Position numbers and translations under genes: made by a program. Below the pieces are notes generated by a model, which worked only from the letters and a program-made list of their open reading frames with translations, had not been told where the DNA came from and did not search any database. A stretch of 64,000 nucleotides of DNA, from NCBI GenBank assembly GCA_050943135.1, contig JBMNOP010000005.1:62001-126000 (forward strand), read 5' to 3'. Every line of letters begins with the position of its first letter. The first letter of the stretch is position 1. Origin of the DNA: RUG695 sp050943135. GTDB lineage: Bacteria > Planctomycetota > Planctomycetia > Pirellulales > Thermoguttaceae. This document shows, one piece after another, positions 1 to 8,764 of the stretch.

Positions 1-647
1 ACGCATTCCCGTTCCTTCCCGAAGGGGATTTTGGGGAACTCGAGGGGGTAGCGCACCGCGGCGATTTCGACCTTCGAAGCCATATGGAAGGGAAACTGGT
101 CCACGAAGGGGATTCCCTGGTTCTCGAAAAAGATCCCGACGGGCAGCCGAAATATCGAGGGAGCGGGAAAGACCTGACCTACTACGACGATCAGCGGAAA
201 GAGCGATTTGTCCCCCACGTGGTCGAACCGAGTGCCGGTGCCGACCGCGCCACGTTGGCCTTTCTCTGTGAGGCATACCGGGTCGACAAGGTGCCGACCG
301 CCGAAAAGAAAGAAGACGCCGAACGGGTTTACCTCAAATTCCATCCCCGCCTGGCGCCGATCAAGGCCGCGATTTTCCCGCTCGTCAAGAAGGACGGTAT
401 GCCCGAGACGGCCGCCGAGATTTACGGCGAGCTGAAAGAGAAAATGTCGGTCCAGTATGACGAGAAGGGTGCCATCGGGCGCCGTTACCGTCGTCAGGAC
501 GAGATCGGTACGCCGTTCTGCGTTACAGTCGACGGCCAGACGATGCAAGACGGTACCGTTACCCTGCGGGACCGCGACACCCTCGAGCAGTGGCGCGTAA
601 GTAAGAGCGAGCTCCTGGCCGAGCTAACCGATCGTTTGGGTAAATGA
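1..647 (+). CDS. glyS: Glycine--tRNA ligase, 3' part (5' end outside window)
   Basis: Attaches glycine to tRNA-Gly in the cytoplasm. The reading frame is open from base 3 with no start inside the window, so the gene is cut by the window edge. The visible part begins with FPFLPEGDFGELEGVAHRGD, typical of the bacterial/eukaryotic-type dimeric class II GlyRS, followed by the FVPHVVEPSAGADR segment of the class II core. The rest is the C-terminal anticodon-binding domain, ending DRLGK. The stop overlaps the start of asnS by four bases (ATGA), so translation of the two synthetases is probably coupled. The identification is strong; nothing can be said about the N-terminus. Confidence 0.93.
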   Translation, partial: AFPFLPEGDFGELEGVAHRGDFDLRSHMEGKLVHEGDSLVLEKDPDGQPKYRGSGKDLTYYDDQRKERFVPHVVEPSAGADRATLAFLCEAYRVDKVPTAEKKEDAERVYLKFHPRLAPIKAAIFPLVKKDGMPETAAEIYGELKEKMSVQYDEKGAIGRRYRRQDEIGTPFCVTVDGQTMQDGTVTLRDRDTLEQWRVSKSELLAELTDRLGK

Positions 648-2296
648 AAGAGCGCCGAACAGGAAAAAGAGCCAAATATTTGGAGAGATCGAGAAATTCT
701 ATGGTCGCGAAAAGGTATTATGAATTTTCCCCGGAAAACAACCTCGGTGACAAAACGATCGTGTTGCAGTCGAAGATCAAGTTCGATGAAGCTTCGACCC
801 AGCTCTTTTCGGACCGCCATATCGACTTTTTTCAGCCGGTTGACAACGAGCCGGAAATTCAGTCGTTTCGTCTGACGGTTTCCCCCGAAGAGTCGTCGAA
901 GATCCCGGTTCGGGTATCGGTTGCCGAAGCCCGCCGCGTCAACGCGATCGGCAAGACGGTGGTCCTCAAAGGGTGGGTTCGTACCCGTCGTGATTCCAAA
1001 GCCGGATTCAGTTTCATCGAGCTCAACGACGGTTCTTGCTTCGGCAATGTTCAGGTTCTCGCGCCGAACACGCTGAAAAACTACGAATCCGACATCTTAC
1101 GCCTGGGAGCCGGTTGGAGCGTGCGTGTGGTCGGTCTGGTGAAGAGATCCCCGAGCGAAGGCCAGCCGACCGAGGTCATTGCCACCGAAGTCGAGATTTA
1201 CGGGGCGGCTGCGGCAAACTACCCGCTCCAGAAGAAGCGCCATTCCCTCGAGTTTCTTCGTACGATCGCCCATCTGCGACCTCGTACGAATACTTTCGGC
1301 GCTGTCGAGCGGATTCGCAACCGGGTCAGTTTCTCGATTCATCAGTTTTTCCAAGAGAGGGGTTTTTTCTACGTTCATACGCCGCTGATTACCGCCAGCG
1401 ACTGCGAAGGAGCTGGTCAGATGTTCCGTGTAACAACCATCGACCCGGAGAATGTCCCCCGTACCGAGGACGGGCGTGTCGATTATTCCCAAGACTTTTT
1501 TGGCAAGCCCGCCTATCTGACCGTCAGCGGCCAGCTCGAAGGGGAAGCGTTTGCCTGCGGCCTCGGAAAGATTTATACCTTCGGGCCGACCTTCCGCGCC
1601 GAGAACTCCAACACGTCACGTCACCTTGCTGAGTTCTGGATGATCGAGCCGGAGGCAGCTTTTTACGAGTTGGAAGACAATATGGAACTGGCCGAAGGGC
1701 TTCTGAAACGGATTTTCCAAGATGTGCTTACTTACTGTGCCGAAGATATGGAATTCTTCGATCGCCAATTCGACAACACCTTGATCGAGACGCTTCGACA
1801 TATCATCCGGAGCGACTTCGTCCGACTGACCTATACCGAGGCGGTCGACCTTCTCGAAAAATCCGGGCGCAAATTTGATTGTCCGGTCAGTTGGGGGATC
1901 GACCTGCAGAGTGAGCATGAAAGGTTTCTGACCGAAGTTCACTTTAAAAAACCGGTGATTCTGTACAACTATCCCCGTGCGATCAAACCGTTTTACATGC
2001 GGGTTAACTCTGATGGCAAAACGGTCCGGGCGATGGACGTCCTCGTTCCGAAAATCGGAGAGATCATCGGCGGAAGCGAAAGAGAGTATCGCCTTGATAT
2101 TCTGCAACAGCGAATGAAAGAGTTGAACCTCGATTCCGAAAACTATGAGTGGTACGCCGACCTTCGACGATTTGGGACGGTGCCGCACAGCGGTTTTGGG
2201 CTCGGTTTCGAACGGGTCATCCAGTTCGTGACCGGAATCGCCAATATCCGTGACGTTATCCCATTCCCGAGAACTCCCGGCAACTGCGACTTCTGA
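644..2296 (+). CDS. asnS: Asparagine--tRNA ligase
   Basis: Charges tRNA-Asn with asparagine. An OB-fold anticodon-binding domain begins near residue 85 (VVLKGWVRTRRDSK), followed by the class II catalytic domain. Motif 2 lies in TFGPTFRAENSNTSRHLAEF and motif 3 in GFGLGFERVIQFVTG near the C-terminus. AsnRS is favoured over AspRS by the KGWVRTRRDSK start and the AEFWMIEPE segment. The chosen start overlaps glyS by ATGA and gives 550 residues, with an N-terminal extension of about 80 residues beyond the usual length. An alternative ATG at 701 with an upstream GGAGAG would give 531 residues, so the true start is uncertain. Confidence 0.93.
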   Translation: MKERRTGKRAKYLERSRNSMVAKRYYEFSPENNLGDKTIVLQSKIKFDEASTQLFSDRHIDFFQPVDNEPEIQSFRLTVSPEESSKIPVRVSVAEARRVNAIGKTVVLKGWVRTRRDSKAGFSFIELNDGSCFGNVQVLAPNTLKNYESDILRLGAGWSVRVVGLVKRSPSEGQPTEVIATEVEIYGAAAANYPLQKKRHSLEFLRTIAHLRPRTNTFGAVERIRNRVSFSIHQFFQERGFFYVHTPLITASDCEGAGQMFRVTTIDPENVPRTEDGRVDYSQDFFGKPAYLTVSGQLEGEAFACGLGKIYTFGPTFRAENSNTSRHLAEFWMIEPEAAFYELEDNMELAEGLLKRIFQDVLTYCAEDMEFFDRQFDNTLIETLRHIIRSDFVRLTYTEAVDLLEKSGRKFDCPVSWGIDLQSEHERFLTEVHFKKPVILYNYPRAIKPFYMRVNSDGKTVRAMDVLVPKIGEIIGGSEREYRLDILQQRMKELNLDSENYEWYADLRRFGTVPHSGFGLGFERVIQFVTGIANIRDVIPFPRTPGNCDF

Positions 2297-2305
2297 GCCG
2301 ACGGT

Positions 2306-3313
2306 ATGAAATCGCATGTGGTTTCTTTCCTGAAGTGGGGGTTGACGCCCTTCATTTTTACTTTCCTCTGCGGCCGCGCGATGGCGAGCGATTCATTGCG
2401 TGGCTTTCTTGGTGCGCAGACCGATCGGCATTTTTTCTTGCTCGGGCTCACGGTAATTCTTGGCGCGGTCCTTCTGACCCTTGTCCGTTGGAAATGGCTG
2501 AACAATAGACTCGGGATTCCGCAGACGACGCGTGGCGCGACCCGTCTCGGGTTTATCGGATATCTTTTTAATTTTCTCCCGGCGGGGATCGTCGGCGGCG
2601 ACCTGGTCGAAGATGTGCTCCTTGCATACCGCAATCCGGGAGCAAAAATCGTATGCGCGGTGAGCATGATCGGCCCTTGTATTCTGGTCCTGGTCGGTCT
2701 GGTGGCCCCCATCGCGATCGGCCTGTGGTGCAACGAACAGTCGGAAGCCCGCCTCGCCTTTCAGACCATTCTTTGGCTGACCGTCGCTCCAACCCTTCTT
2801 CGGACATTTGTTTTGGCGTCCGATTCGCGACAAGATTGCTATTGCCGTTTCTTTCGGCGGATCCCCGGTATCGGTTTCTTTCTTGTCCGTCTTTACGACG
2901 TGGGGGCACGTTGCCGAAGTCGGATCCCGATCCTTACCTGCCGCTGCGTTGCGGCTTTTGCCGTACATGGCTTCTTGGCCGCGGGATTTTGGTTTACAGC
3001 TCTCGTGCTTTCGGGGCGAGCCCCCGCGGGCGGCGATCACGTGGTGATCTGTCCGGTCGCGAAGACCGATTCGAGGACTGCGCTTTCGGCCGGGCCAATG
3101 GAGTTTTTCCTCGATCAGCTCTATCCTCCCCTCTCCTGTGCCGTAAGAGAGCCGTACCCTTCTGGCGACGGTCTTTGGGGTGGGGTCGCGTATCGGTTCC
3201 CGGACCCGGTTATCGCCGCGATCGGCGGAGTTCATTTTCTGGTGTCCCGCTGGGGAATCTACGACGCGCTCGGAGAGAACCGACGGCGTCAAGCCGAGGG
3301 GAAAACGGAATGA
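2306..3313 (+). CDS. Lysylphosphatidylglycerol synthase TM-domain (UPF0104-like) membrane protein
   Basis: Integral membrane protein of about 335 residues with six to eight hydrophobic segments. It resembles the LPG_synthase_TM family, the membrane half of MprF-type proteins, seen in stand-alone form here. Family-like segments are RWKWLNNRLGIPQ, RLGFIGYLFNFLPAGIVGGD near residue 85, and the C-terminal SAGPMEFFLDQLY. The soluble aminoacyl-transferase half of MprF is absent, so the protein probably does not itself modify lipids. Despite lying after two tRNA synthetases, no functional link is shown. It starts 10 bases after asnS, and its stop overlaps the next start as ATGA. The arginine-rich stretch around residues 170-210 fits the loop between helices, and I see no frameshift. 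Confidence 0.75.
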   Translation: MKSHVVSFLKWGLTPFIFTFLCGRAMASDSLRGFLGAQTDRHFFLLGLTVILGAVLLTLVRWKWLNNRLGIPQTTRGATRLGFIGYLFNFLPAGIVGGDLVEDVLLAYRNPGAKIVCAVSMIGPCILVLVGLVAPIAIGLWCNEQSEARLAFQTILWLTVAPTLLRTFVLASDSRQDCYCRFFRRIPGIGFFLVRLYDVGARCRSRIPILTCRCVAAFAVHGFLAAGFWFTALVLSGRAPAGGDHVVICPVAKTDSRTALSAGPMEFFLDQLYPPLSCAVREPYPSGDGLWGGVAYRFPDPVIAAIGGVHFLVSRWGIYDALGENRRRQAEGKTE

Positions 3314-4221
3314 ACGAACTGTTCTTCGCGCCGGAGTTTTCCTTTTTGCGAGCGGCTTTCCTCTTTACCGCGGCCGCGAGTCTGACCTTCGGCCTGATCG
3401 GTACATTTATCGTGACGCGGCGGATCGGATATCTGGCTGGGGCGATTTCTCATACTGCTTTCGGCGGGATTGGCATCGGTTTTTGGCTGAAGGAGGCGAC
3501 GACCGCCGGTTCGTTCGGCCTGAGCGCCCTCGCGGCACTCCTTTGGGGAAAGGAATCTGCCTCGGAACGGCTCGCGCAGATCTCGGCACACATCGACCCG
3601 GTAACCGTCGCGGTAATCACCGCGGTTGCCTCGGCGGTGTTGATCGCGGTCATACAGCGCTATGCCAAGGAACGGGAAGATGCGCTGATCGGAATCATTT
3701 GGACCGCCGGGATGGCCCTTGGTCTTCTGTTTCTGGATCGCGTCCAGCGTTATGTGGCGGTTTCGGACTATCTGCTCGGTGATATTTTGCTGATTTCCCG
3801 TGCTGATCTCAGAACGATCCTCGCCCTCGACGTGATAACACTCCTTACCTGCGGCCTTTTCTTTAAGCGGCTCGAAGCGGTCAGTTTCGATGAGGAATTC
3901 TCACGCCTGCGTGGCGTGCGGGTTGAGTGGTATCAGGGGCTTCTCCTTTTCCTGGTCGCGATCACGGTGGTTCTGACCATGCGTATTGCCGGCATGGTGT
4001 TAGTGATCGCTATTCTGACGATTCCCGCCTCAATTGCCTCCCGGTTGACGAAACGGCTCGAGCGGGTGGTGGTCTGGTCGGTGTTGATCTGTCTCGTTGC
4101 GGCATGGACGGGGATCGTACTGAGTTATTTGTTGAATTTTTCCACCGGTCCGATGATCGTTCTGGTTCTTTCCGTTTTCTACGGCGTTATTCTTCTTGTC
4201 ACGGGGAAAAGAGGGCGATGA
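3310..4221 (+). CDS. Metal ABC transporter permease, ZnuB/MntB (ABC-3) family
   Basis: Inner-membrane permease of the ABC-3 family, which imports Zn2+, Mn2+ or Fe2+. It is 303 residues with about eight hydrophobic helices. Family features are the early LTFGLIGTFIVTRRIGYLAG, the ISHTAFGGIGIG segment, DALIGIIWTAGMALGLLF, and the late MRIAGMVLVIAILTIPASIA. The ATG at 3310 overlaps the previous stop; the reading frame is open far upstream, but that part has no family similarity. No matching ATPase or binding protein lies in this operon. A FecE-like ATPase lies 3.8 kb away on the other strand, but it belongs to a different subfamily. The metal cannot be read from the sequence. Confidence 0.85.
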   Translation: MNELFFAPEFSFLRAAFLFTAAASLTFGLIGTFIVTRRIGYLAGAISHTAFGGIGIGFWLKEATTAGSFGLSALAALLWGKESASERLAQISAHIDPVTVAVITAVASAVLIAVIQRYAKEREDALIGIIWTAGMALGLLFLDRVQRYVAVSDYLLGDILLISRADLRTILALDVITLLTCGLFFKRLEAVSFDEEFSRLRGVRVEWYQGLLLFLVAITVVLTMRIAGMVLVIAILTIPASIASRLTKRLERVVVWSVLICLVAAWTGIVLSYLLNFSTGPMIVLVLSVFYGVILLVTGKRGR

Positions 4222-5495
4222 GCGAAGAAAAACGAAATGAAGCGAAGCCGAACATCATCTGCCTGATGACCGACCGACTCCATCTGGGGTATTTGGGCGC
4301 ATATGGAAACAGCTGGATCGGCACCCCCACCTTTGACCGCCTGGCTGCCGAATCGGTCCTGTTCGATCGTTATTACACTTCGTCTCTTTCGCTTCCCTCC
4401 CTTTACCACGCCTTCTGGACCGGACACGAGCCGATCACCGCGCCACCGGAAGTATTGGCACCGGCACCGGAAAAGAAGACAGGATTTTTCCGACGTCTTC
4501 TGGGGAAAGAAAAAAGCGAAGTGCGATCCGGACTTTCCGCCGAACTGCGCGAAGCCGGTTATCGAACGGTTCTCTTAACCGACGACTCCCGTGTGGCAGA
4601 ATTGTCCGAGGCCACTCCGTTCGATAAAACACACATCCTTCCCCCGGCCCGGAAAATTGCCGATTCCGAGGAAAAGACCTCTTTCTTCCTCGCTATGACG
4701 CACGCAGGAGAGTCGGTCGGTCGCCTGGCCCGTGCCGAGACCCCGTTTTTCCTTTGGGTTCACCTAAAAGGGTGGGAGGGGAAATGGGATTTTCCTCTTT
4801 CTCTGCGTGAGGAAGCCCGTGAAGATGAAGACGATCCCCCTCCGTACGACGAGAGCGAGCCCCCATTTCTCGACGAGTCGCACGAGCCGCGTGATTTCGA
4901 TCAAGAGCGTGCCATTGCCGAGACATACGCCGCCGGAGTTCGTCTTTGGGATCGGTCGCTCGGCGAGCTGGTCGTTCCTCTTTCGAAGGCGGGTGTTTTC
5001 GAGAAGAGCGCCTTCTTCTTGGGAGGGGCGCGTGGCTTTCCCCTAGGGGAACATCGGCGCGTCGGTCTGTCACCCGAGAAAGACGGTCTTCTTTATTTCG
5101 AGGAAATACACCTTCCTCTCCTTTACCGCCCCCCCGGCATGGGGGGTGAGGCGGTTCGCACGTCCGGACTTTGCGGTCCGGATGATCTTTACCGTACGAT
5201 CACCTGTCTGGCCGGTTGGCCGTGCGAGCGGAAGACCCTCCTTGATCTGGCCGCGGAAGAGACCGAATCGATCCGTTCCCACCTGACGGTTACCCAGGCC
5301 GACGGCGCCTCGTTGCGTCAAGGGGTTTTGACCGACGAATGGTATTTCCTGTGCGAAGGTATTCAGCAACCTTGGCGCCGAGAACTTTATCTTTGCCCGA
5401 ACGACCGTTGGAATGTCAATGATGTGGCGGACCGCTGCGAAGAAGAGCTTCTCGAAGAACTGGAAGGGAAAATCGTACCCGGGGGTTTTGCGTGA
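4218..5495 (+). CDS. Sulfatase-like protein, apparently catalytically dead
   Basis: 425-residue protein with the alkaline phosphatase/sulfatase fold and no signal peptide. The N-terminal strand PNIICLMTDRLHLGYLGAYGN matches the sulfatase start, but the second metal aspartate (usually DD) is arginine at residue 20. Where sulfatases carry C/S-x-P-x-R, this protein reads SLPSL (58-62), losing the arginine. The usual D-H metal pair before GxxLGEH is replaced by GA (FLGGARGFPLGEH). The C-terminal ELYLCPNDRWNVNDVA resembles the sulfatase ELYDLxxDPxExxNLA segment, so overall architecture is kept. It overlaps the permease stop by ATGA. A structural or binding role is likelier than hydrolysis. Confidence 0.75.
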   Translation: MSEEKRNEAKPNIICLMTDRLHLGYLGAYGNSWIGTPTFDRLAAESVLFDRYYTSSLSLPSLYHAFWTGHEPITAPPEVLAPAPEKKTGFFRRLLGKEKSEVRSGLSAELREAGYRTVLLTDDSRVAELSEATPFDKTHILPPARKIADSEEKTSFFLAMTHAGESVGRLARAETPFFLWVHLKGWEGKWDFPLSLREEAREDEDDPPPYDESEPPFLDESHEPRDFDQERAIAETYAAGVRLWDRSLGELVVPLSKAGVFEKSAFFLGGARGFPLGEHRRVGLSPEKDGLLYFEEIHLPLLYRPPGMGGEAVRTSGLCGPDDLYRTITCLAGWPCERKTLLDLAAEETESIRSHLTVTQADGASLRQGVLTDEWYFLCEGIQQPWRRELYLCPNDRWNVNDVADRCEEELLEELEGKIVPGGFA

Positions 5496-5515
5496 ATTGT
5501 TTAATCCGTTATAAT
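5488..5515 (+). promoter_or_regulatory. Sigma-70-type promoter before the S1-domain gene
   Basis: TTGCGT, a 16-base spacer, then a perfect TATAAT at 5510-5515. Transcription would start near 5522, giving a leader of about 85 bases before the ATG at 5607. The -35 overlaps the end of the sulfatase-like gene. An ATG at 5514 overlaps this -10 box and so cannot be the start of the S1 gene. Confidence 0.6.
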
Positions 5516-5528
5516 GGGTTCGCATATT

Positions 5529-5543
5529 CTCCCGATCAGGGAG
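5529..5543 (+). promoter_or_regulatory. Leader hairpin before the S1-domain gene
   Basis: CTCCC, a five-base loop and GGGAG form a small stem directly downstream of the predicted transcription start. A second AT-rich palindrome (GGTTTT-A-AAAACC) sits at about 5578-5591, just before the weak ribosome binding region. Leaders of ribosomal protein S1 genes are known to fold and mediate autoregulation in other bacteria. That this leader does so is inference only. Confidence 0.35.
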
Positions 5544-5606
5544 TGTTTCCTATCAGAGGCACTTTGGTTACAGTTTAGGGTTTTAAAAACCGGTTGGAAC
5601 AAAGAC

Positions 5607-7292
5607 ATGACCAGCGAAAAAGATCCGGCAAAAAATGTCCCTCAAAATCAGACTCAGGCTCCTGCCGGTGCCGACGGTGCGCCTGTCTCCGAACCGCTCA
5701 CGACCTATGAACAGGTCAACAGCAGCGTGCCGGTGGCGACCCCCCAGGTGATTGCCGAGCGTTTGGCGAAGAAGAAGTCCGCAGAATCCGGAGAACCATC
5801 CGTACCCTTGGCCGGTAAACTACAAGACGTCAAATCCCGACCGCGTTCCGAAAAACCCGATCGCGGCTCCCGCCGCGGTTTCGGTTCGCGTCCCCGCCGT
5901 CAAGACGAGGGGGAAGAGACCGAATCGAAACAGGAAGAGCGGGCCCCGCTGCGTCGGACCCCCTTGGTTCCCCTTCCGAGTCGACGGGTGAAAACCGATG
6001 AAGAAGAAGCCGAACTTGCTGAGATTTTCAAAGATGAGCCGATGAATGATCTCATTGCCCTATCGGATACCGTTGCATCCCAAGAGATCTACGAAGACCA
6101 CACCAAGGTTCACGGTCGGATCGTTTCGATTCAGAAAGATTTTGCTTTTGTCGATATCGGTGCGCGCGACCAAGGGATGATCCCCATCAAACAGTTTCCG
6201 GAAGACGCTCCACCCCAGGTCGGCGATGCGATCGACGTCGTGGTGGTCCGCTATAACAAAGAGGACGGCCTCTACGATGTTTCGCTCCCGCTGGCAGCGG
6301 CCGAAGTCGGAGATTGGTCGAGTATTTCCAAGGGGATGATCGTCAACGTCAAAGTGATCGGCGCGAATACCGGCGGTCTGGAATGCAAAGTCGGCAACCT
6401 GCCGGCGTTCCTGCCGATCAGTCAGATCGATATCGTCCGCGTCGAGAATCCGGAACAGTATGTCAATGAAACCTGGCGCTGTGTGATTACCGAAGTCAAC
6501 CCGAACCGCCGTAACATCGTTGTCAGCCGCCGCGCGCTGATCGAAGAAGAGAACAAAGAGAAGCGTGAACAGCTCTTGGCCGAGCTTGAACCCGGACAGG
6601 TTCGCGAAGGGATTGTCCGGAATATGATCGACCAGGGCGTCTTTGTGGAGCTCGGCGGAGTAGACGGGTTCATTCCGGTCTCGCAACTTAGCTGGGGGCG
6701 TGTGAACCATCCGAAAGAGGTCGTGCAAATCGGCGACCGGGTGAAGGTAACGGTTACGCGTATCGACCGCGAAAAGAACCGTATTTCCCTTTCGTTCAAA
6801 GATTCCGCCGCCGACCCGTGGCTTCAGTTACACGACAATCTCGCCGCCGGCGATCAGAAACGCGGTAAAGTCACGCGCATTGCCGATTTCGGCGCTTTTG
6901 TCGAGATCCTCCCCGGCGTCGAAGGATTGGTTCATATCAGCGAGATTGCCTATCAGCGAATAGAGAACGTCGCCGATGCGCTCGCCGTGGGCGATTACGT
7001 CGACGTCAAAATCCTTTCCCTCGACGAGGTAAAGCGAAGGATGAGTCTTTCGATCAAGCAGACCACCGGAGATCCCCGAGCGGCGCAACGCGCTGCTCGT
7101 GAAGCCGATCGTCTGGCCAAGATGACCGACGTCGAACGGCAGGCCGAAACCGCTCGGAAAGAAAAAGAAGCCCAGGAGAACGCCGAGCGGGAAGCGAAGA
7201 TCGAGGAAGCTAAGAAGAAGTTTGCCAAGTCGGGTCTGAAAGGGGGTGTCGGTTCCGGAGGGGACGGCTCAAAGTTCGGTCTGAAATGGTGA
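5607..7292 (+). CDS. S1 RNA-binding domain protein (four S1 domains; ribosomal protein S1-like)
   Basis: Cytoplasmic RNA-binding protein related to ribosomal protein S1. It is 561 residues with four S1 (OB-fold) domains at about 166-232, 248-315, 335-403 and 420-488. The third and fourth carry the clearest S1 signatures (GIVRNMIDQGVFVELGGVDG and KVTRIADFGAFVEILPGVEG). The first 160 residues are low in complexity, charged and probably disordered; the last 65 are lysine/glutamate rich and helical, ending in a glycine-rich tail. Typical S1 has six domains, so this is a shorter form. The start at 5607 is the first ATG after the promoter. nadD follows after 13 bases. Confidence 0.85.
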   Translation: MTSEKDPAKNVPQNQTQAPAGADGAPVSEPLTTYEQVNSSVPVATPQVIAERLAKKKSAESGEPSVPLAGKLQDVKSRPRSEKPDRGSRRGFGSRPRRQDEGEETESKQEERAPLRRTPLVPLPSRRVKTDEEEAELAEIFKDEPMNDLIALSDTVASQEIYEDHTKVHGRIVSIQKDFAFVDIGARDQGMIPIKQFPEDAPPQVGDAIDVVVVRYNKEDGLYDVSLPLAAAEVGDWSSISKGMIVNVKVIGANTGGLECKVGNLPAFLPISQIDIVRVENPEQYVNETWRCVITEVNPNRRNIVVSRRALIEEENKEKREQLLAELEPGQVREGIVRNMIDQGVFVELGGVDGFIPVSQLSWGRVNHPKEVVQIGDRVKVTVTRIDREKNRISLSFKDSAADPWLQLHDNLAAGDQKRGKVTRIADFGAFVEILPGVEGLVHISEIAYQRIENVADALAVGDYVDVKILSLDEVKRRMSLSIKQTTGDPRAAQRAAREADRLAKMTDVERQAETARKEKEAQENAEREAKIEEAKKKFAKSGLKGGVGSGGDGSKFGLKW

Positions 7293-7305
7293 GTTTGATT
7301 GATTG

Positions 7306-7926
7306 ATGAAAACCGGAATTTTCGGCGGAACATTCGACCCGATTCACAACGCACATCTTCTGCTGGCCGAAACGGCACGGGAGGCGCTCGGTCTGGATCG
7401 GGTCATTTTCGTTCCGGCGGGAATTCCCCCTCATAAACGGAAGCGCCTGATTACCGACGGATCTCTGCGCGCCGCGATGATCGGTGCGGCGATTGCCGGC
7501 ATCCCCGAGTTTGATCTTTCCGACTTTGAGATTGCGTCGCCGGAGATTAGTTATACCGTTACGACGCTCCGGCATTTTCATGCCCTTTTTCCCGAAGACG
7601 AATTTACGCTGATCGTTGGTTCCGACACATTGCACGATATTCCGCACTGGTACCGACCGGAAGAGATTTGTGCACTGGCCGGAATTGCCGTGGCGCAACG
7701 CGCCGGGGATCCTTCTCCCGAATATGATCTTCTTGCTCCGCTGGTTCCCGCACGTCGTCTGGCGCGGTTTCGCAAGATGGCCATCCCGATGCCACTGATG
7801 GAACTTTCCGCCACAGAAATTCGCCGACGGGTCGGCGCCGGGAAGAGTATCCGTTTTCTGACACCCGAGGGAGTGATCCTTCTGATCCGTGAAAACGGCC
7901 TCTACCTTCCGTCGAAAGAACAGTGA
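7306..7926 (+). CDS. nadD: Nicotinate-nucleotide adenylyltransferase
   Basis: Converts nicotinate mononucleotide and ATP to nicotinate adenine dinucleotide in NAD synthesis. 206 residues, normal for NadD. It has the nucleotidyltransferase signature GIFGGTFDPIHNAHL at residues 4-18 (HxxH-type: H14, H17), VPAGIPPHK for phosphate binding, and the C-terminal SATEIRRR corresponding to ISSTxIR. I use the ATG at 7306 rather than the TTG directly before it. Another gene of the pathway, nadB, is about 29 kb away, so NAD genes are scattered here. It ends 51 bases before the convergent ABC ATPase. Confidence 0.93.
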   Translation: MKTGIFGGTFDPIHNAHLLLAETAREALGLDRVIFVPAGIPPHKRKRLITDGSLRAAMIGAAIAGIPEFDLSDFEIASPEISYTVTTLRHFHALFPEDEFTLIVGSDTLHDIPHWYRPEEICALAGIAVAQRAGDPSPEYDLLAPLVPARRLARFRKMAIPMPLMELSATEIRRRVGAGKSIRFLTPEGVILLIRENGLYLPSKEQ

Positions 7927-7977
7927 AGCGTTGCCGTTCGATCCTACACAAAACCTGAGAGGGTTGAATTACGGTTT

Positions 7978-8757
7978 TCAGGAACGGGGGTCGTTCCTCG
8001 GTATAACGAACGATCGGCCGGTTTCCTCCGAGGTGACAAGGCACAGGTCGGTCTCAAAGATCGTGCGCAGAAGTTCGCGGTTCATCATTCCGGCAGGGGT
8101 GCCGTTATAAACGACCTTGCCGTCGGCCAGGGCCAGAAGAGTGGTCGCCGACGCGCTTGCCCGATTCAGATCGTGGGTGACTTCGAGCAGTGCGCTTCCC
8201 GTTTCGGTTCGGACTCGGTCGAGGAGCCGGTAGGTTTCGGCCTGTCGGCGGTAGTCGAGAAACACCGTCGGCTCATCCAGCAGGAAAATCTCCGGTTCCT
8301 GTACGATCGCGGCGGCCAGCCAGGCGCGTTGGCGTTCCCCACCGCTCAAGGCCGCGAGCTTCCGTTCGGCGAGCGACGTGATTTCGGTCAACGACAGCGC
8401 CCTGTCGACAATCTCTTCGTCTTGGCGCGAAAACGGTGCCAGGAGACTGCGGTACGGGTAACGCCCTGTCATCACCAAACCGCGGACGGTGATGTCGGGG
8501 ATCATCTCGGCCGATTGTCGGACAAACGCGATCTTTTGGGCGAGCCGTTTACGGGGAATTTCCCGAATCGAAGTTCCGTCGAGGGCAATCTCTCCGGTCC
8601 AATCGCCGAGGATGAGGTCGATACAACGGAGGAGGGTACTTTTCCCGGCTCCGTTTTGCCCCACGATGATCAGGTGTTCCCCTCTTCCGACCCGGAACGA
8701 GACTTTTTTGAGAATCGAAAGATAGCAAAGATCGCGAACTTCAAGCAGGGGAGACAT
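7978..8757 (-). CDS. FecE/BtuD-type ABC transporter ATPase (siderophore, heme or B12 uptake family)
   Basis: ATP-binding subunit of an importer for iron chelates, heme or cobalamin. 259 residues with Walker A GQNGAGKST (33-41), the Q-loop FVRQS (78-82), signature LSGGERQR (137-144), Walker B IFLLDEPT (157-164) and the switch histidine VTHD. The TGRYPYRSLL segment is typical of the FecE/FhuC branch. No permease or binding protein adjoins it, so its partners must be elsewhere. It lies 7 bases downstream of the S41 protease gene on the same strand and may share its transcript. Confidence 0.88.
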   Translation of the reverse strand: MSPLLEVRDLCYLSILKKVSFRVGRGEHLIIVGQNGAGKSTLLRCIDLILGDWTGEIALDGTSIREIPRKRLAQKIAFVRQSAEMIPDITVRGLVMTGRYPYRSLLAPFSRQDEEIVDRALSLTEITSLAERKLAALSGGERQRAWLAAAIVQEPEIFLLDEPTVFLDYRRQAETYRLLDRVRTETGSALLEVTHDLNRASASATTLLALADGKVVYNGTPAGMMNRELLRTIFETDLCLVTSEETGRSFVIPRNDPRS

Positions 8758-8764
8758 CGCGGGT

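Noticed and set aside
2815..2935. Possible frameshift in the LPG-synthase-like gene
   Set aside because: The Arg/Cys-rich segment still aligns in spacing with the family (IP-IG--L-RLYD pattern), and the C-terminal motif is in the same frame.
2653..3309. Long N-terminal extension of the metal permease in the same frame
   Set aside because: Reads as Arg/Ser/Pro-rich out-of-frame shadow of the upstream membrane protein; the ATG at 3310 fits the family start.
5514..5606. Earlier ATG for the S1 gene at 5514
   Set aside because: It overlaps the TATAAT box at 5510-5515, so the transcript would not include it as a usable start.
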